A stretch of 64,000 bases of DNA from JABFRJ01 sp031374735. Lineage in GTDB: Bacteria > Pseudomonadota > Alphaproteobacteria > Rhizobiales > Hyphomicrobiaceae. Positions within the stretch are counted from its first letter, which is position 1, and the number at the start of each line of letters is the position of its first letter. The stretch lies in assembly GCA_031374735.1 (NCBI GenBank), contig JANMGQ010000166.1:1-64000 (forward strand), in the 5' to 3' direction. The notes beneath the pieces are model-generated. The model worked only from the letters and a program-made list of their open reading frames with translations, ran no database searches and had not been told where the DNA came from. Below are positions 8,365 to 16,008 of this stretch, piece by piece. The position numbers and the translations under genes are program-made.

Positions 8365-8553
8365 CTATGTGGTCCAGTTGCCGATATCGACGGGATCATC
8401 GCTGTCGTCGCAGAATACATCACAATGATTGTCGCGCAGATGTTGGGCGATCGAGATCGCCTGCCATTCGGCGCAGGCGACGACGTCGACGTATCGACGA
8501 AAGGTCTCGTCGAACGAGACGCGGTAGGCCTTTGAGTTGGAAACGGCACTCAT
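8365..8553 (-). CDS. small element protein, similar in layout to its operon neighbour
   Basis: The ATG at 8553 gives 62 residues: AYRVSFDETFRRYVDVVACA, EWQAISIAQHLRD and an acidic end DDSDDPVDIGNW. The gene at 8550-8945 repeats this pattern (YVVAFSDTRRFQTTVVACSE, ADAIETAEQLWD), so both appear to be members of one small family of beta-strand plus helix units. The overlap with the upstream gene is ATGA. The function is not known. Confidence 0.6.
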   Translation of the reverse strand: MSAVSNSKAYRVSFDETFRRYVDVVACAEWQAISIAQHLRDNHCDVFCDDSDDPVDIGNWTT

Positions 8554-8945
8554 GACACACCTCGTTCGATGAGATTGACCTGCCATTCGGTGTCTTCGCA
8601 CCAGACCAGATCGAAGAGCGTGATATCGGTCTCGAAAAGCATCGCCTGCGCGATGCCGACGGCCTCGTGCTCGGTGTGCGCACGCACGCCCGTCTTGTGG
8701 ACACCCGCGCGATGGAACGCGACCGACCAGTTTCGCTCGGGCGGCGGCGCATCTTGGATGCGCGCTTCGGGCTGATCGAAAGTACAGTCGTCGATCAAAT
8801 CGAATGGATGGTCGCCGTCGACGCCGTCGATGTCCCAGAGCTGCTCTGCGGTCTCGATAGCATCGGCTTCACTGCATGCCACGACGGTGGTCTGGAAGCG
8901 CCGTGTGTCGCTGAACGCCACGACGTAGGTGCGAGGCGCGCTCAT
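8550..8945 (-). CDS. protein with two copies of a small beta-helix unit
   Basis: This 131-residue protein contains two similar halves: YVVAFSDTRRFQTTVVACSE followed by ADAIETAEQLW, and NWSVAFHRAGVHKTGVRAHT followed by EHEAVGIAQAML. Each half resembles the 62-residue neighbour, so the gene is probably an internal duplication of it. The start at 8945 overlaps the upstream gene by ATGA-type coupling. No known domain name can be given; the repeated strand-strand-helix arrangement suggests a small binding fold. Confidence 0.6.
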   Translation of the reverse strand: MSAPRTYVVAFSDTRRFQTTVVACSEADAIETAEQLWDIDGVDGDHPFDLIDDCTFDQPEARIQDAPPPERNWSVAFHRAGVHKTGVRAHTEHEAVGIAQAMLFETDITLFDLVWCEDTEWQVNLIERGVS

Positions 8946-9154
8946 TGCGCGCCTGCCGCGACAGCTGCCGACTTCGAGGTGATCGTGAACAGCAGGACGT
9001 CGGTGACGACGCCAGCCTGATCCTTGAGCTTCAACGTGAAGCCCTTTTTGTGCGGCCATGCTGCGCCGACTTCGACGTAAGTGGGTGCCTCGCGAGTTCC
9101 GGTGTTGACGACGGCGCGTAATGCCGGCCGCTGTTTGGCTTGTTGTGTTGTCAT
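8942..9154 (-). CDS. first gene of the methyltransferase operon, small basic protein
   Basis: The ATG at 9154 is preceded by AGGAGAA at good spacing, which defines the operon start. The 70-residue product has PTYVEVGAAWPHKKGFTLKL, a pattern seen in small conserved proteins of proteobacterial plasmids and integrative elements, and a Lys-rich strand region. No enzyme motif is present. It overlaps the next gene by 4 bases. The 18-base box at 9245 lies about 90 bases upstream. Confidence 0.6.
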   Translation of the reverse strand: MTTQQAKQRPALRAVVNTGTREAPTYVEVGAAWPHKKGFTLKLKDQAGVVTDVLLFTITSKSAAVAAGAQ

Positions 9155-9644
9155 GAGATTTCTCCTTCTTCGGTTTGACGCCCCGACCATCGTGGCGTCT
9201 GAGCACCGAACAAGGCGCGTCGCTGCCTGGCTGCATCTGTAAGACCGCAACGAAGTGGAGGACCCCTTCAGGGGTTGCAGGCGTGAGGGCGGCGATGGGC
9301 CTAAGGTCTCAGACCATCAGCCGCGTTGGTGGTGGCAGATCCAAAGAGGGGGAAGAAAAGTACCGGGCACAACGGCTAGCGGACGAAACCCATGAGCGCG
9401 TAATGATGCGGTTCCAAAGGCGAGAAGCATAGTCGAGTAAAACGGCATGAAACGCAGGCAGCACAGGTAGGCGATGATTAAGGCACGAATTTAGCTGTTT
9501 GACGTCATCTCGGCATTGCCGGGCGATGTCGGCCATGCGTGTGCTGGCGCGGGGTCGAAGTGATTCATCCGATGAAAAGCATGCGCGCCAAGTATTAGCA
9601 AAAAAATGGCTGCAAAAGATGGTTTCAGTCTGTATAGTGCATAT
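9155..9644. other. intergenic region with promoters for diverging genes
   Basis: No convincing gene lies in these 490 bases. On the minus side it contains the 18-base box shared with the ArdC upstream region. On the plus side, the last 60 bases become AT-rich (AGCAAAAAAATGG, GTATAGTGCATATATG) just before the prepilin gene and may hold its promoter. I see no clear ribosome binding site for the prepilin start. Confidence 0.4.
9245..9262. promoter_or_regulatory. 18-base box shared by two operons (copy 1)
   Basis: CCGCAACGAAGTGGAGGA is repeated exactly at 15555-15572. In both places it sits 91-94 bases upstream of the first ATG of a minus-strand transcription unit (9154 and 15461). The matching distance makes a shared promoter or regulator site likely. 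Which factor binds is unknown. Confidence 0.5.
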
Positions 9645-10412
9645 ATGCGTCATGGCTTTTCATTAGTCGAACTCTCAATCGTACTTGTCATTCTCGGCCT
9701 GTTGGTCGGCGGAGTGCTCACGGGGCAGTCGCTCATCCGTGCCGCTGAACTGCGCAGTGTGACGACGGAATTCTCCAAGTACCAAGCAGCGGTGAACACC
9801 TTCCGTGATAAGTATTTCACAATTCCGGGCGATATGACCAATGCGACCAGCTTCTGGGGCGCAGCCCATGCCACGCCCGGTACTTGCCTCACCACGGCCG
9901 GGACCGGCACACAGACATGCAATGGAAATGGCGATGGCAGAATCGTGTTTGGGGCAGCCGCCAGTCAACGTTCTGAACCATTTATGTTTTGGCAGCATCT
10001 GGCGAATGCTGGCTTAATCGAGGGAAGCTATAATGGCTTTGTAGGTTCGACTGACGCTTTCGATGCCATCCCCGGAATAAATATTCCGAAAAGTAAGTTG
10101 AGTAACGCTGCATGGTCCTCGTGGTATTATGACGGTACCGACACAAACCGCTTTAATATCAGCGCTGCTAATGTGATGGAATTTGGAACTGACGCTGGAG
10201 GCGGCGGGCCCGGAACTCCTGCATTGCGGCCGGAAGAAGCATGGAATCTCGACACAAAAATAGATGACGGAATACCCGCAAGAGGCAAGGTAATAGTCAA
10301 TTTCTGGAATAATAATTGCACTAATGCGTCATCGAATACCAACTATGCGGCCGCCTACAGGCTGACCACCACAAGTGTCGAATGCGCGCTATTTGTAATA
10401 AATGGTTTTTAG
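9645..10412 (+). CDS. type IV prepilin-like protein 1
   Basis: The N-terminus MRHG/FSLVELSIVLVILGL is a class III (type IV pilin/type II pseudopilin) signal: a short leader, Gly before the cleavage site, Phe and Glu5 after it, then one hydrophobic helix. The mature body has KYFTIPGDMTNATSFWG, GTQTCNGNGDG (possible Ca-binding loop), FWQHLANAGLIEG and two C-terminal cysteines. The ATG at 9645 is chosen because it gives a canonical leader. No pilus assembly genes are in the window, so a host machine would be needed. It faces a paralogue at 13082-13861 across a serine recombinase. Confidence 0.8.
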   Translation: MRHGFSLVELSIVLVILGLLVGGVLTGQSLIRAAELRSVTTEFSKYQAAVNTFRDKYFTIPGDMTNATSFWGAAHATPGTCLTTAGTGTQTCNGNGDGRIVFGAAASQRSEPFMFWQHLANAGLIEGSYNGFVGSTDAFDAIPGINIPKSKLSNAAWSSWYYDGTDTNRFNISAANVMEFGTDAGGGGPGTPALRPEEAWNLDTKIDDGIPARGKVIVNFWNNNCTNASSNTNYAAAYRLTTTSVECALFVINGF

Positions 10413-10563
10413 TAGTCCAGCGTGGATGTCTGCAAATCATCTTCTTACGAACTCAGGCAAGTTCACCGCAGTTACTTTCAGGAATGTGTTTTAAAAGTAC
10501 TCGACCTTCAACACGCAGCAATTGGGGATTGGCTTCGTCACAATCTATGCTGTGGCGCATTGA

Positions 10564-11139
10564 TCAAGCGGCTTCCTTGGCTGCTTTGCGGGCTTCGGGA
10601 ATATGCCGGTAGAGCGTGCTGCGCCCAATGCCAAGCTGTTCGGCAATCTGCTTGGCGGTGATGTCCTCGACCTTGAGCATGGCGATAGCCATGAGCTTCT
10701 GCTCCTCGGTGAGCGCACGAGGACGACCGCCGCGTCGGCCCCTGGCAGCAGCCGCGCGCAATCCCTCTTGCGTTCTGTCCTTGATCAGCTCGCGCTCGAA
10801 GGCGGCCAATGCCGCGAAGATATTGAAGGTGAACTTGCCGGTCGATGTCGACGTGTCGATCGCTTCCGTCAACGAGTGAAATCCGATACCGCGCACTTCC
10901 AGCTCGTTCATGGTGGTGATCAGCTGCGACATTAATCTTGCGAGCCTATCGAGCTTCCAAACGACGAGCGTGTCGCCCTTGCGCAGATAGTCGATGACCT
11001 TGGCGAGTTCCGGACGATCGGCCTTGGCGCCGGAGGCGATTTCAGTGAAGATCTTCTCGCAACCCGATTGCGTCAGGGCGTCGGTCTGCAGATCCGTCGA
11101 CTGGTCGTTCGTTGACACTCGGGCATAGCCAATACGCAT
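10564..11139 (-). CDS. serine recombinase, resolvase/invertase family
   Basis: The protein (191 residues) starts MRIGYARVSTNDQ with the catalytic Ser at residue 9. The conserved KLDRLARL, the EF/helix E segment AAFERELIKDRTQEGL, and a C-terminal helix-turn-helix (AKQIAEQLGIGRSTLYRHI) follow. Length and order match small resolvases and DNA invertases of plasmids and transposons, which cut both strands at short sites through a Ser-DNA link. The ATG at 11139 is chosen by the family start and because a palindrome lies directly upstream. It could resolve element multimers or invert DNA between the two prepilin genes. Confidence 0.85.
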   Translation of the reverse strand: MRIGYARVSTNDQSTDLQTDALTQSGCEKIFTEIASGAKADRPELAKVIDYLRKGDTLVVWKLDRLARLMSQLITTMNELEVRGIGFHSLTEAIDTSTSTGKFTFNIFAALAAFERELIKDRTQEGLRAAAARGRRGGRPRALTEEQKLMAIAMLKVEDITAKQIAEQLGIGRSTLYRHIPEARKAAKEAA

Positions 11140-11141
11140 AC

Positions 11142-11154
11142 GGACATTATGTCC
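11142..11154. promoter_or_regulatory. palindrome at the recombinase start, possible res/operator half-sites
   Basis: GGACATTATGTCC is a perfect inverted repeat two bases before the recombinase start. The next 70 bases hold more GGGACA/GAGACA/GGGAC strings. Resolvases normally bind repeated 12-base half-sites next to their own gene and repress it, so this is a candidate recombination and control site. Confidence 0.4.
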
Positions 11155-11411
11155 AGATAGTCGTGAAATGCCAGTAAAATCGGGACAGACAATCGAGACA
11201 TAGTTCTGGGACGGCTCGTCTTCTACACGACCACCGTGGTCGCGAAGTGACGCAACGCGAGCATCGCTGCGGGAAATTGAGCGGCTGAAGTGCTGAAAAG
11301 TCGGATGATCGAATGAGGTGTGCATATGCGTGTCTTGGAAACGATGGTTTTTGGGATTGTAATGAAGTGAGAGAGGGACGCGATGCGCGTCCCTCGTCAC
11401 ACGCCGATGGA

Positions 11412-11657
11412 TTAGCCACGAGCACGCTCGGCGGCTTGCTCGACAGTGCCCTGTTCGGCAGCGTCAGCCACGTTGCGGGTCGGCAGATCAACCACATTGT
11501 GTGTCGCGATCTCGGCTGCTGCTGTTGCGCCGGCTTGGTTGGCCATTGCTTGACGTTGGTCCTTGGTCGCGTACTTGTTCGAACCGAATGCGAGGCGGCG
11601 TGCCGTCTCGATCATCTGGTTGGCATCGCCGAGTTCAAGTGCTTGTCGATTGGTCAT
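11412..11657 (-). CDS. small Ala/Gln-rich protein, unknown
   Basis: The 81-residue product is hydrophilic and helical: TNRQALELGDANQMIETARR, TKDQRQAMANQAGATAAAEI. The ATG at 11657 follows AAGGAGATTTTACA, giving a good ribosome binding site. Gene and promoter stand alone, upstream of nothing obvious. No family is recognised. Confidence 0.5.
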   Translation of the reverse strand: MTNRQALELGDANQMIETARRLAFGSNKYATKDQRQAMANQAGATAAAEIATHNVVDLPTRNVADAAEQGTVEQAAERARG

Positions 11658-11909
11658 TGTAAAATCTCCTTCATGAAATGGTTGGTTAGTAACTCTGTGG
11701 GCAATAGCGCCAACCCGCTGCGATGTAACGGCATTGCGTTACGATTTCGGGTCGTTTCTGTTAAAGTTCGATGACGATTTATGGCGGCCGGTTCGTGCGT
11801 TCAAAAGCGCAATGCCGCGTAAAGATCTGCGATTATCCAAAAATGTGCATCACCGTAGGATCAGGTCGACGCAAATGTGCGTCGTCGTATTTGCAGCTCT
11901 GGTGATCTC

Positions 11910-12992
11910 ATGCGCTGGCTTGTTCTGCTGATCGGTCTCCCCGTATCTATCGGGTTGTGTCTTGTCTCGATGATCGCTAACTGGCGCTTCGGCGTCAGGC
12001 TCGGCGCCGAGGACGGCGACGCATGGGCCTATGGCCTCGCATCGGGTTGCGCCGACGGACTCAAGATCATTCTGCCGTTCGCAATCGCGTGGGCATGGCA
12101 GCGGCGCAAGGTTGCGGAATGGCTTTCGGGCGCCTGCCTCTGGATCGTGATCACGGTCTATTCGCTGGTGTCGGCATTGAGCTTCGCGGCGGTCAATCGC
12201 GAGGAGATCGCCGGTCGGAAATTATCAGAGGGCCGCGACTTTGCGGATCTGCGCATCGAACTGGAGGCGAAGCGATCCGAGCGAAGCCAGCTACCGGCCG
12301 CTCGCCCGATCGCAACAATCGATGCGGACATTCAATCATCGCTACAGCAGCCGCGCTGGTCGGCGTCGCGCCAATGCACGGAACCGACATCGCGTGATTC
12401 CCGCGTATTCTGCGAGCGCCACTTCAAACTGCAGGCCGAGCTTGGCGTTGCCCACCAAGTGGCAAATCTCGACGGGGAGTTGAGTGCGATCAAAACCCGC
12501 CTCGACAAGTTGCCGGCGACCGCCTCTGCGCGCACACCCGATCCACAATTGGATCTGTTCAAATCGCTGAGCGGCCTTGGCGAAGGCACGATCAAGGCAG
12601 GGCTCGCTGTTCTCGTGTGCCTGCTGATTGAGCTAGGCTCCGGCCTTGGGCTGTTCGTCGTGATGTCATGTCATCGCGCACTGAGCGAAGATGCCGACGC
12701 TGCACTGTCTCGGGTCGCCGATCACCGCAAGCTGTATATCGACGCTGAAGTGGTTGCGCCGGTCGATGCTGATTGGGCACGTGAGCGGTTGGACCGCACC
12801 GCCGGCGGTATGATGGGCGCAGCGGAGCTATACGCTGACTATCGGATATGGACCGAGACGAGAGGGCGGGGAAATGCACTGACGGTGACAGCCTTCGGAA
12901 GCTGGATGGGAGAGCTCGGGCTCGTGCGCGACAAAGTCAGCAGCCGCATTGTGTACCGTGGTGCTCGACTGAAATCGAACCAGCGAGCCTAG
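11910..12992 (+). CDS. membrane protein with coiled coil and C-terminal primase-like winged helix
   Basis: The 360-residue product has transmembrane segments near the N-terminus (MRWLVLLIGLPVSIGLCLV; a second about 48-62; a third about 70-95), a long hydrophilic region with a coiled coil (EAKRSERSQL; NLDGELSAIKTRLDKL), and another hydrophobic helix (AGLAVLVCLLIELGSGLGLF). The C-terminal 70 residues (AAELYADYRIWTETRGRGN, AFGSWMGELGL, RIVYRGARLK) read like the winged-helix domain found at the end of D5/P4-type primases. That would put a DNA-binding module on a membrane protein. The ATG at 11910 starts the first helix. The role is unknown; tethering element DNA is a possibility. Confidence 0.6.
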   Translation: MRWLVLLIGLPVSIGLCLVSMIANWRFGVRLGAEDGDAWAYGLASGCADGLKIILPFAIAWAWQRRKVAEWLSGACLWIVITVYSLVSALSFAAVNREEIAGRKLSEGRDFADLRIELEAKRSERSQLPAARPIATIDADIQSSLQQPRWSASRQCTEPTSRDSRVFCERHFKLQAELGVAHQVANLDGELSAIKTRLDKLPATASARTPDPQLDLFKSLSGLGEGTIKAGLAVLVCLLIELGSGLGLFVVMSCHRALSEDADAALSRVADHRKLYIDAEVVAPVDADWARERLDRTAGGMMGAAELYADYRIWTETRGRGNALTVTAFGSWMGELGLVRDKVSSRIVYRGARLKSNQRA

Positions 12993-13081
12993 TCGGTGCA
13001 CGACGATCGCGACATATGGTTTCGAACTCCGGAGTAATATAAATTGATCGCGAGTAACAAGCTCGACCAAGAGGACAATTT

Positions 13082-13861
13082 TCAATAAGATTTCACAAAT
13101 GCCAGCGAGCAAACAACGCTGATATCGGAAATTAAGTAGCTGGCCCCAGTTCTATCGCTGACGGTCACGCCGCCATGACTTGCCGCGTCTGTGCAACCAT
13201 CCCAGTTGTAAGCAATAATCTTACCGGTACCAGGTTTGCCGTCATCTATTTTGCTATCGATGTTCCATGCCTCATCTGGTTTTATGCTGGAACCGTAAAA
13301 CAGTCCGCCGCCGGAAATCTCTGCGCCAAAACGAAAGTGGTTCCCATAATCAACAGCAAACTCATTCCCGTTACCGGAAAAACTGCTTGTCAGCCAGAAG
13401 GCACTCCAACCTGAATTGCCAAGCTTAGATTTAGGTGAATTGATCGTTGCTGATGAGTCGAATATATTCGCCGAGCCTGCGATACCGGTGTAGCCGCCTT
13501 CGATTAATCCGGCATTGGCGAGATGTTGCCAAAACGTAAATGGCTCGCCATATTGGTTAGCTGCCGGTGCGTTGTCTATTGTACCATCCCCATCGCCATT
13601 GCAGGTTTGCGTGCCAGTGCCCGCTGAGGCGGGGCAAGCCGTGGCACCCCAAAACGCGGTCGCATTCGCCATATCACCCGGAATAGAAAAATATTTGTCG
13701 CGGAAAATATTTGCGGCGGCTTGATATTTATGGAACTCTGTCGTCACGCTGCGCAGCTCGGCGGCACGAATGAGCGATTGCCCTGCCAATACTCCGCCGA
13801 CCAACAATCCGAGGATGACGAGAACGATCGATAGCTCGACGAGTGAAAACGCACGTTGCAT
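13082..13861 (-). CDS. type IV prepilin-like protein 2
   Basis: This 259-residue paralogue of the protein at 9645 starts MQRA/FSLVELSIVLVILGL, so the residue before the cleavage site is Ala rather than Gly, which may weaken processing. The body matches paralogue 1 in the same order: KYFSIPGDMANATAFWG, GTQTCNGDGDG, FWQHLANAGLIEGG, SKLGNSGW, EAWNIDSKIDDG, and a late Cys pair. The first 70 residues are almost identical between the two, while the surface-exposed middle differs. The genes face each other with the serine recombinase and two unrelated genes between. Confidence 0.78.
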   Translation of the reverse strand: MQRAFSLVELSIVLVILGLLVGGVLAGQSLIRAAELRSVTTEFHKYQAAANIFRDKYFSIPGDMANATAFWGATACPASAGTGTQTCNGDGDGTIDNAPAANQYGEPFTFWQHLANAGLIEGGYTGIAGSANIFDSSATINSPKSKLGNSGWSAFWLTSSFSGNGNEFAVDYGNHFRFGAEISGGGLFYGSSIKPDEAWNIDSKIDDGKPGTGKIIAYNWDGCTDAASHGGVTVSDRTGASYLISDISVVCSLAFVKSY

Positions 13862-13878
13862 ACAATCATTATACAGAA

Positions 13879-14313
13879 TTATTTTGTATTTCCCAGCGAT
13901 TTTGTGGCGAGCGTTGATCGGTGTTCGGCTCCGCTGATACGGCTCCGAGGCATAGCCGATCCACTGCGCTCATCGCGAAGCCGTTCATTCTCAACGCGAA
14001 GGTCCTTCGACTCATCGGCCATTTCCTCGAGGGCATGCCCTAGTTGCTTTTCAGCAGACAACGACAGGTGGCGCTGGCTAATGAGGCCGATTGCTCCAGC
14101 GGCAATAGTCCCCGCAGCGATGAGCGGCAGCTTATCCTTCGGGATGAGTTTGGCAACATGGCTTTCGAACTCCGGGTCCTTTAAGAAATGCGCGAACAAC
14201 CGATAGACCACGCTCCCGCCAAAGAGGGCTTGGACGGTCGTAAGAAGCGTCTCATTTTTACGCTGCTCGCGGCTGTGTCGATAATGTCCAGGACTGGGAT
14301 TCGTTTTGTTCAT
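13879..14313 (-). CDS. small membrane protein with C-terminal coiled coil
   Basis: The ATG at 14313 gives 144 residues with a basic N-terminus, one hydrophobic segment (KLPLIAAGTIAAGAIGLIS, about 70-90) and a Glu/Arg/Leu coiled coil (HALEEMADESKDLRVENERL). No clear ribosome binding site precedes the start. It ends 18 bases before the prepilin 2 start and points the same way, so the two could be one transcript. The family is not recognised. Confidence 0.5.
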   Translation of the reverse strand: MNKTNPSPGHYRHSREQRKNETLLTTVQALFGGSVVYRLFAHFLKDPEFESHVAKLIPKDKLPLIAAGTIAAGAIGLISQRHLSLSAEKQLGHALEEMADESKDLRVENERLRDERSGSAMPRSRISGAEHRSTLATKSLGNTK

Positions 14314-14543
14314 GGCGGCCGAGCATAGCGATGGAAGTTCGGTCGTGTGTGACGTTTCAGTGAAGATTGAGCTGCTTACGCAGGTCGCGCACATGGCGGA
14401 ACGCAGGCGCTGTGCTCGGCTTGCTCCGTTTCGATCTGCATCGGCGGCGATCCGGTGTTACGACAATGCGACGGTACGGAAAATCGTAGTCCGTCGATTG
14501 CGGCAAAGCGTAGAGCGGCGCATTGCACGCCGCTCAGCTGCCG

Positions 14544-15461
14544 TTATGCAGCGTGTGCTTCGGTCGATATGCGCTTGGGCTGCTTGCTGTTGAGGTAGGC
14601 GACGGCTTTCGACGCGGCGGCGGCAGCGGTGAAGATGGCGCGCTTATCAGCCCTCAAGACCTTGAGCCAGTGGGAGAGGTACTGTGCGTGATCGGCACGT
14701 GGTGCCGGTGTGATTCCGAGTTCGGCGCAAAGGAAGGCGGAACCCAATTCGGCGACAAGTTCCTCGACGGCGTATTGGTCGTCGCCGAAGCGTTTACCGA
14801 GTTGGCGATTGCAGCGTTTGTCGATTGAGGTCCAGTGGGTCAGCTCGTGACTAAGTGTGCTGTAGTAGCTTTCGGTCGGCGTTGATGTTGCTGTCGCGAT
14901 GAACGCGTTGCGGTCGGGTATGTAGATCGCGTCGAAGCCTGGACGGTAGCAGGCCATGGGATGGCCGTGGTGGACGATAGCTCCGGTGTTGGAGATGTAG
15001 CAGTCGACCTCGACGAGTCGTTCGGTCAGATCGATGCGTGGCGTTGCACTTGGAACCTCGAAGTCGTCGACCTGGGCGACATTGAAGGCCCAGCTGGCGC
15101 GGGCGAACATGCGGGTCTCGTGTTCGGTCTCGCCGGTGTCGGCGTTCTCGACTTCGACGTCGAAGTCCTTGAAGAAGACGACGAGCGATGCCTTCTCGCC
15201 TTTGCGGACTTGCGCCTTGTGATCGGACCACTGGCGATAGGTGCCCCAGAGATGATGGGGGTAGCCTTTATCGAGAGCGGCGCACCACAGCGAAACGATG
15301 TTGATGCCGTTGTAGGCGCGACCGGTGATGTTCTGAGGGATGCTGAATGTGACGCCGGGACGTGCCCACGGCAGTTGCCAGTCGCCGGGCGTGGATTCGA
15401 TTTGTGCGATGAGGGCATCGGTTACTTTCTGGTGCACGTCGATGCGGGTTTTGTCGGTCAT
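14544..15461 (-). CDS. ardC: ArdC-type antirestriction protein
   Basis: The protein (305 residues) has the ArdC layout: an N-terminal ssDNA-binding domain (DUF1738; ITGRAYNGINIVSLW, LWGTYRQWSDHKAQVRKGEK) and a C-terminal zincin-like metallopeptidase domain with HELTHW at 205-210 and the downstream AVEELVAELGSAFL glutamate helix. Known ArdC proteins protect incoming single-stranded plasmid DNA from host restriction during conjugation. The ATG at 15461 follows GGAGGA. This fits the mobilization genes of the element, and the shared 18-base box upstream may give zygotic or co-ordinate expression. Confidence 0.9.
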   Translation of the reverse strand: MTDKTRIDVHQKVTDALIAQIESTPGDWQLPWARPGVTFSIPQNITGRAYNGINIVSLWCAALDKGYPHHLWGTYRQWSDHKAQVRKGEKASLVVFFKDFDVEVENADTGETEHETRMFARASWAFNVAQVDDFEVPSATPRIDLTERLVEVDCYISNTGAIVHHGHPMACYRPGFDAIYIPDRNAFIATATSTPTESYYSTLSHELTHWTSIDKRCNRQLGKRFGDDQYAVEELVAELGSAFLCAELGITPAPRADHAQYLSHWLKVLRADKRAIFTAAAAASKAVAYLNSKQPKRISTEAHAA

Positions 15462-15554
15462 GGCTGCGTCCTCCTTCGGTCGAGGCCGCGCCCATCGCAG
15501 CCTTCCGATGGCCGCCCTTGAGCAGGGTTCAAGCAGGCGGACGCACCCGAAGGG

Positions 15555-15572
15555 CCGCAACGAAGTGGAGGA
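15555..15572. promoter_or_regulatory. 18-base box shared by two operons (copy 2)
   Basis: Exact repeat of the box at 9245-9262, here 94 bases upstream of the ardC start. Around it, AGCAGGGTTCAAGCAGGCGG and other local sequence differ between the two copies, so only the box is conserved. Confidence 0.5.
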
Positions 15573-15738
15573 GGCTTGCCTTGCGACCGACTGCGGCCCT
15601 GCTATGCGGGCACCCTGAAGGAAGGCCTGGGCGCGAGTGCTCTGACGCGAGGTTGCTGGCTGACGGTGCCGCAGTGTTGTGCAGATACTAGCGATGCCCG
15701 GACGACCGAAATGCCGGCGCGGCGACGTGCTGATGGGG

Positions 15739-16008
15739 CTAGTCTGCGTACATGCCGAATCGCTGACGTAGGTCGGCCTTCAAGTCTTCATCGGGCTCGT
15801 CCCAGCCGCGATGAAGAATGTCGCCAAAATCTTCGAAGATGAAGCCTTGATCACGTTCGACGGCGCGCAGAAACGCGGCATGGCGTGATCGTTCGACGCG
15901 GATTATGAAGTAACGACGCTCGGCGTTGAGTGTGACACGCAGATCGTAAACGAGTGCACGTGACTGCTCGATCCGCGCCGTGAAATCAGGTCTCGCAGTC
16001 TGCGTCAT
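15739..16008 (-). CDS. small soluble protein coupled to the repeat-protein gene
   Basis: The 89-residue product (LVYDLRVTLNAERRYFIIRV, then DFGDILHRGWDEPDEDLKAD) looks like a compact alpha/beta protein of mobile elements and has no membrane segment. Its ATG overlaps the stop of the 39-residue-repeat protein gene (ATGA, 16005-16008), so the two are translated together. A helper or antidote for the repeat protein is a reasonable guess but rests only on position. Confidence 0.6.
   Translation of the reverse strand: MTQTARPDFTARIEQSRALVYDLRVTLNAERRYFIIRVERSRHAAFLRAVERDQGFIFEDFGDILHRGWDEPDEDLKADLRQRFGMYAD

Noticed and set aside
9645..13861. Claim of a proven invertible pilin switch
   Set aside because: The shared 5' regions differ at many bases and I find no pair of identical crossover sites on both sides, so it is listed only as a possibility.
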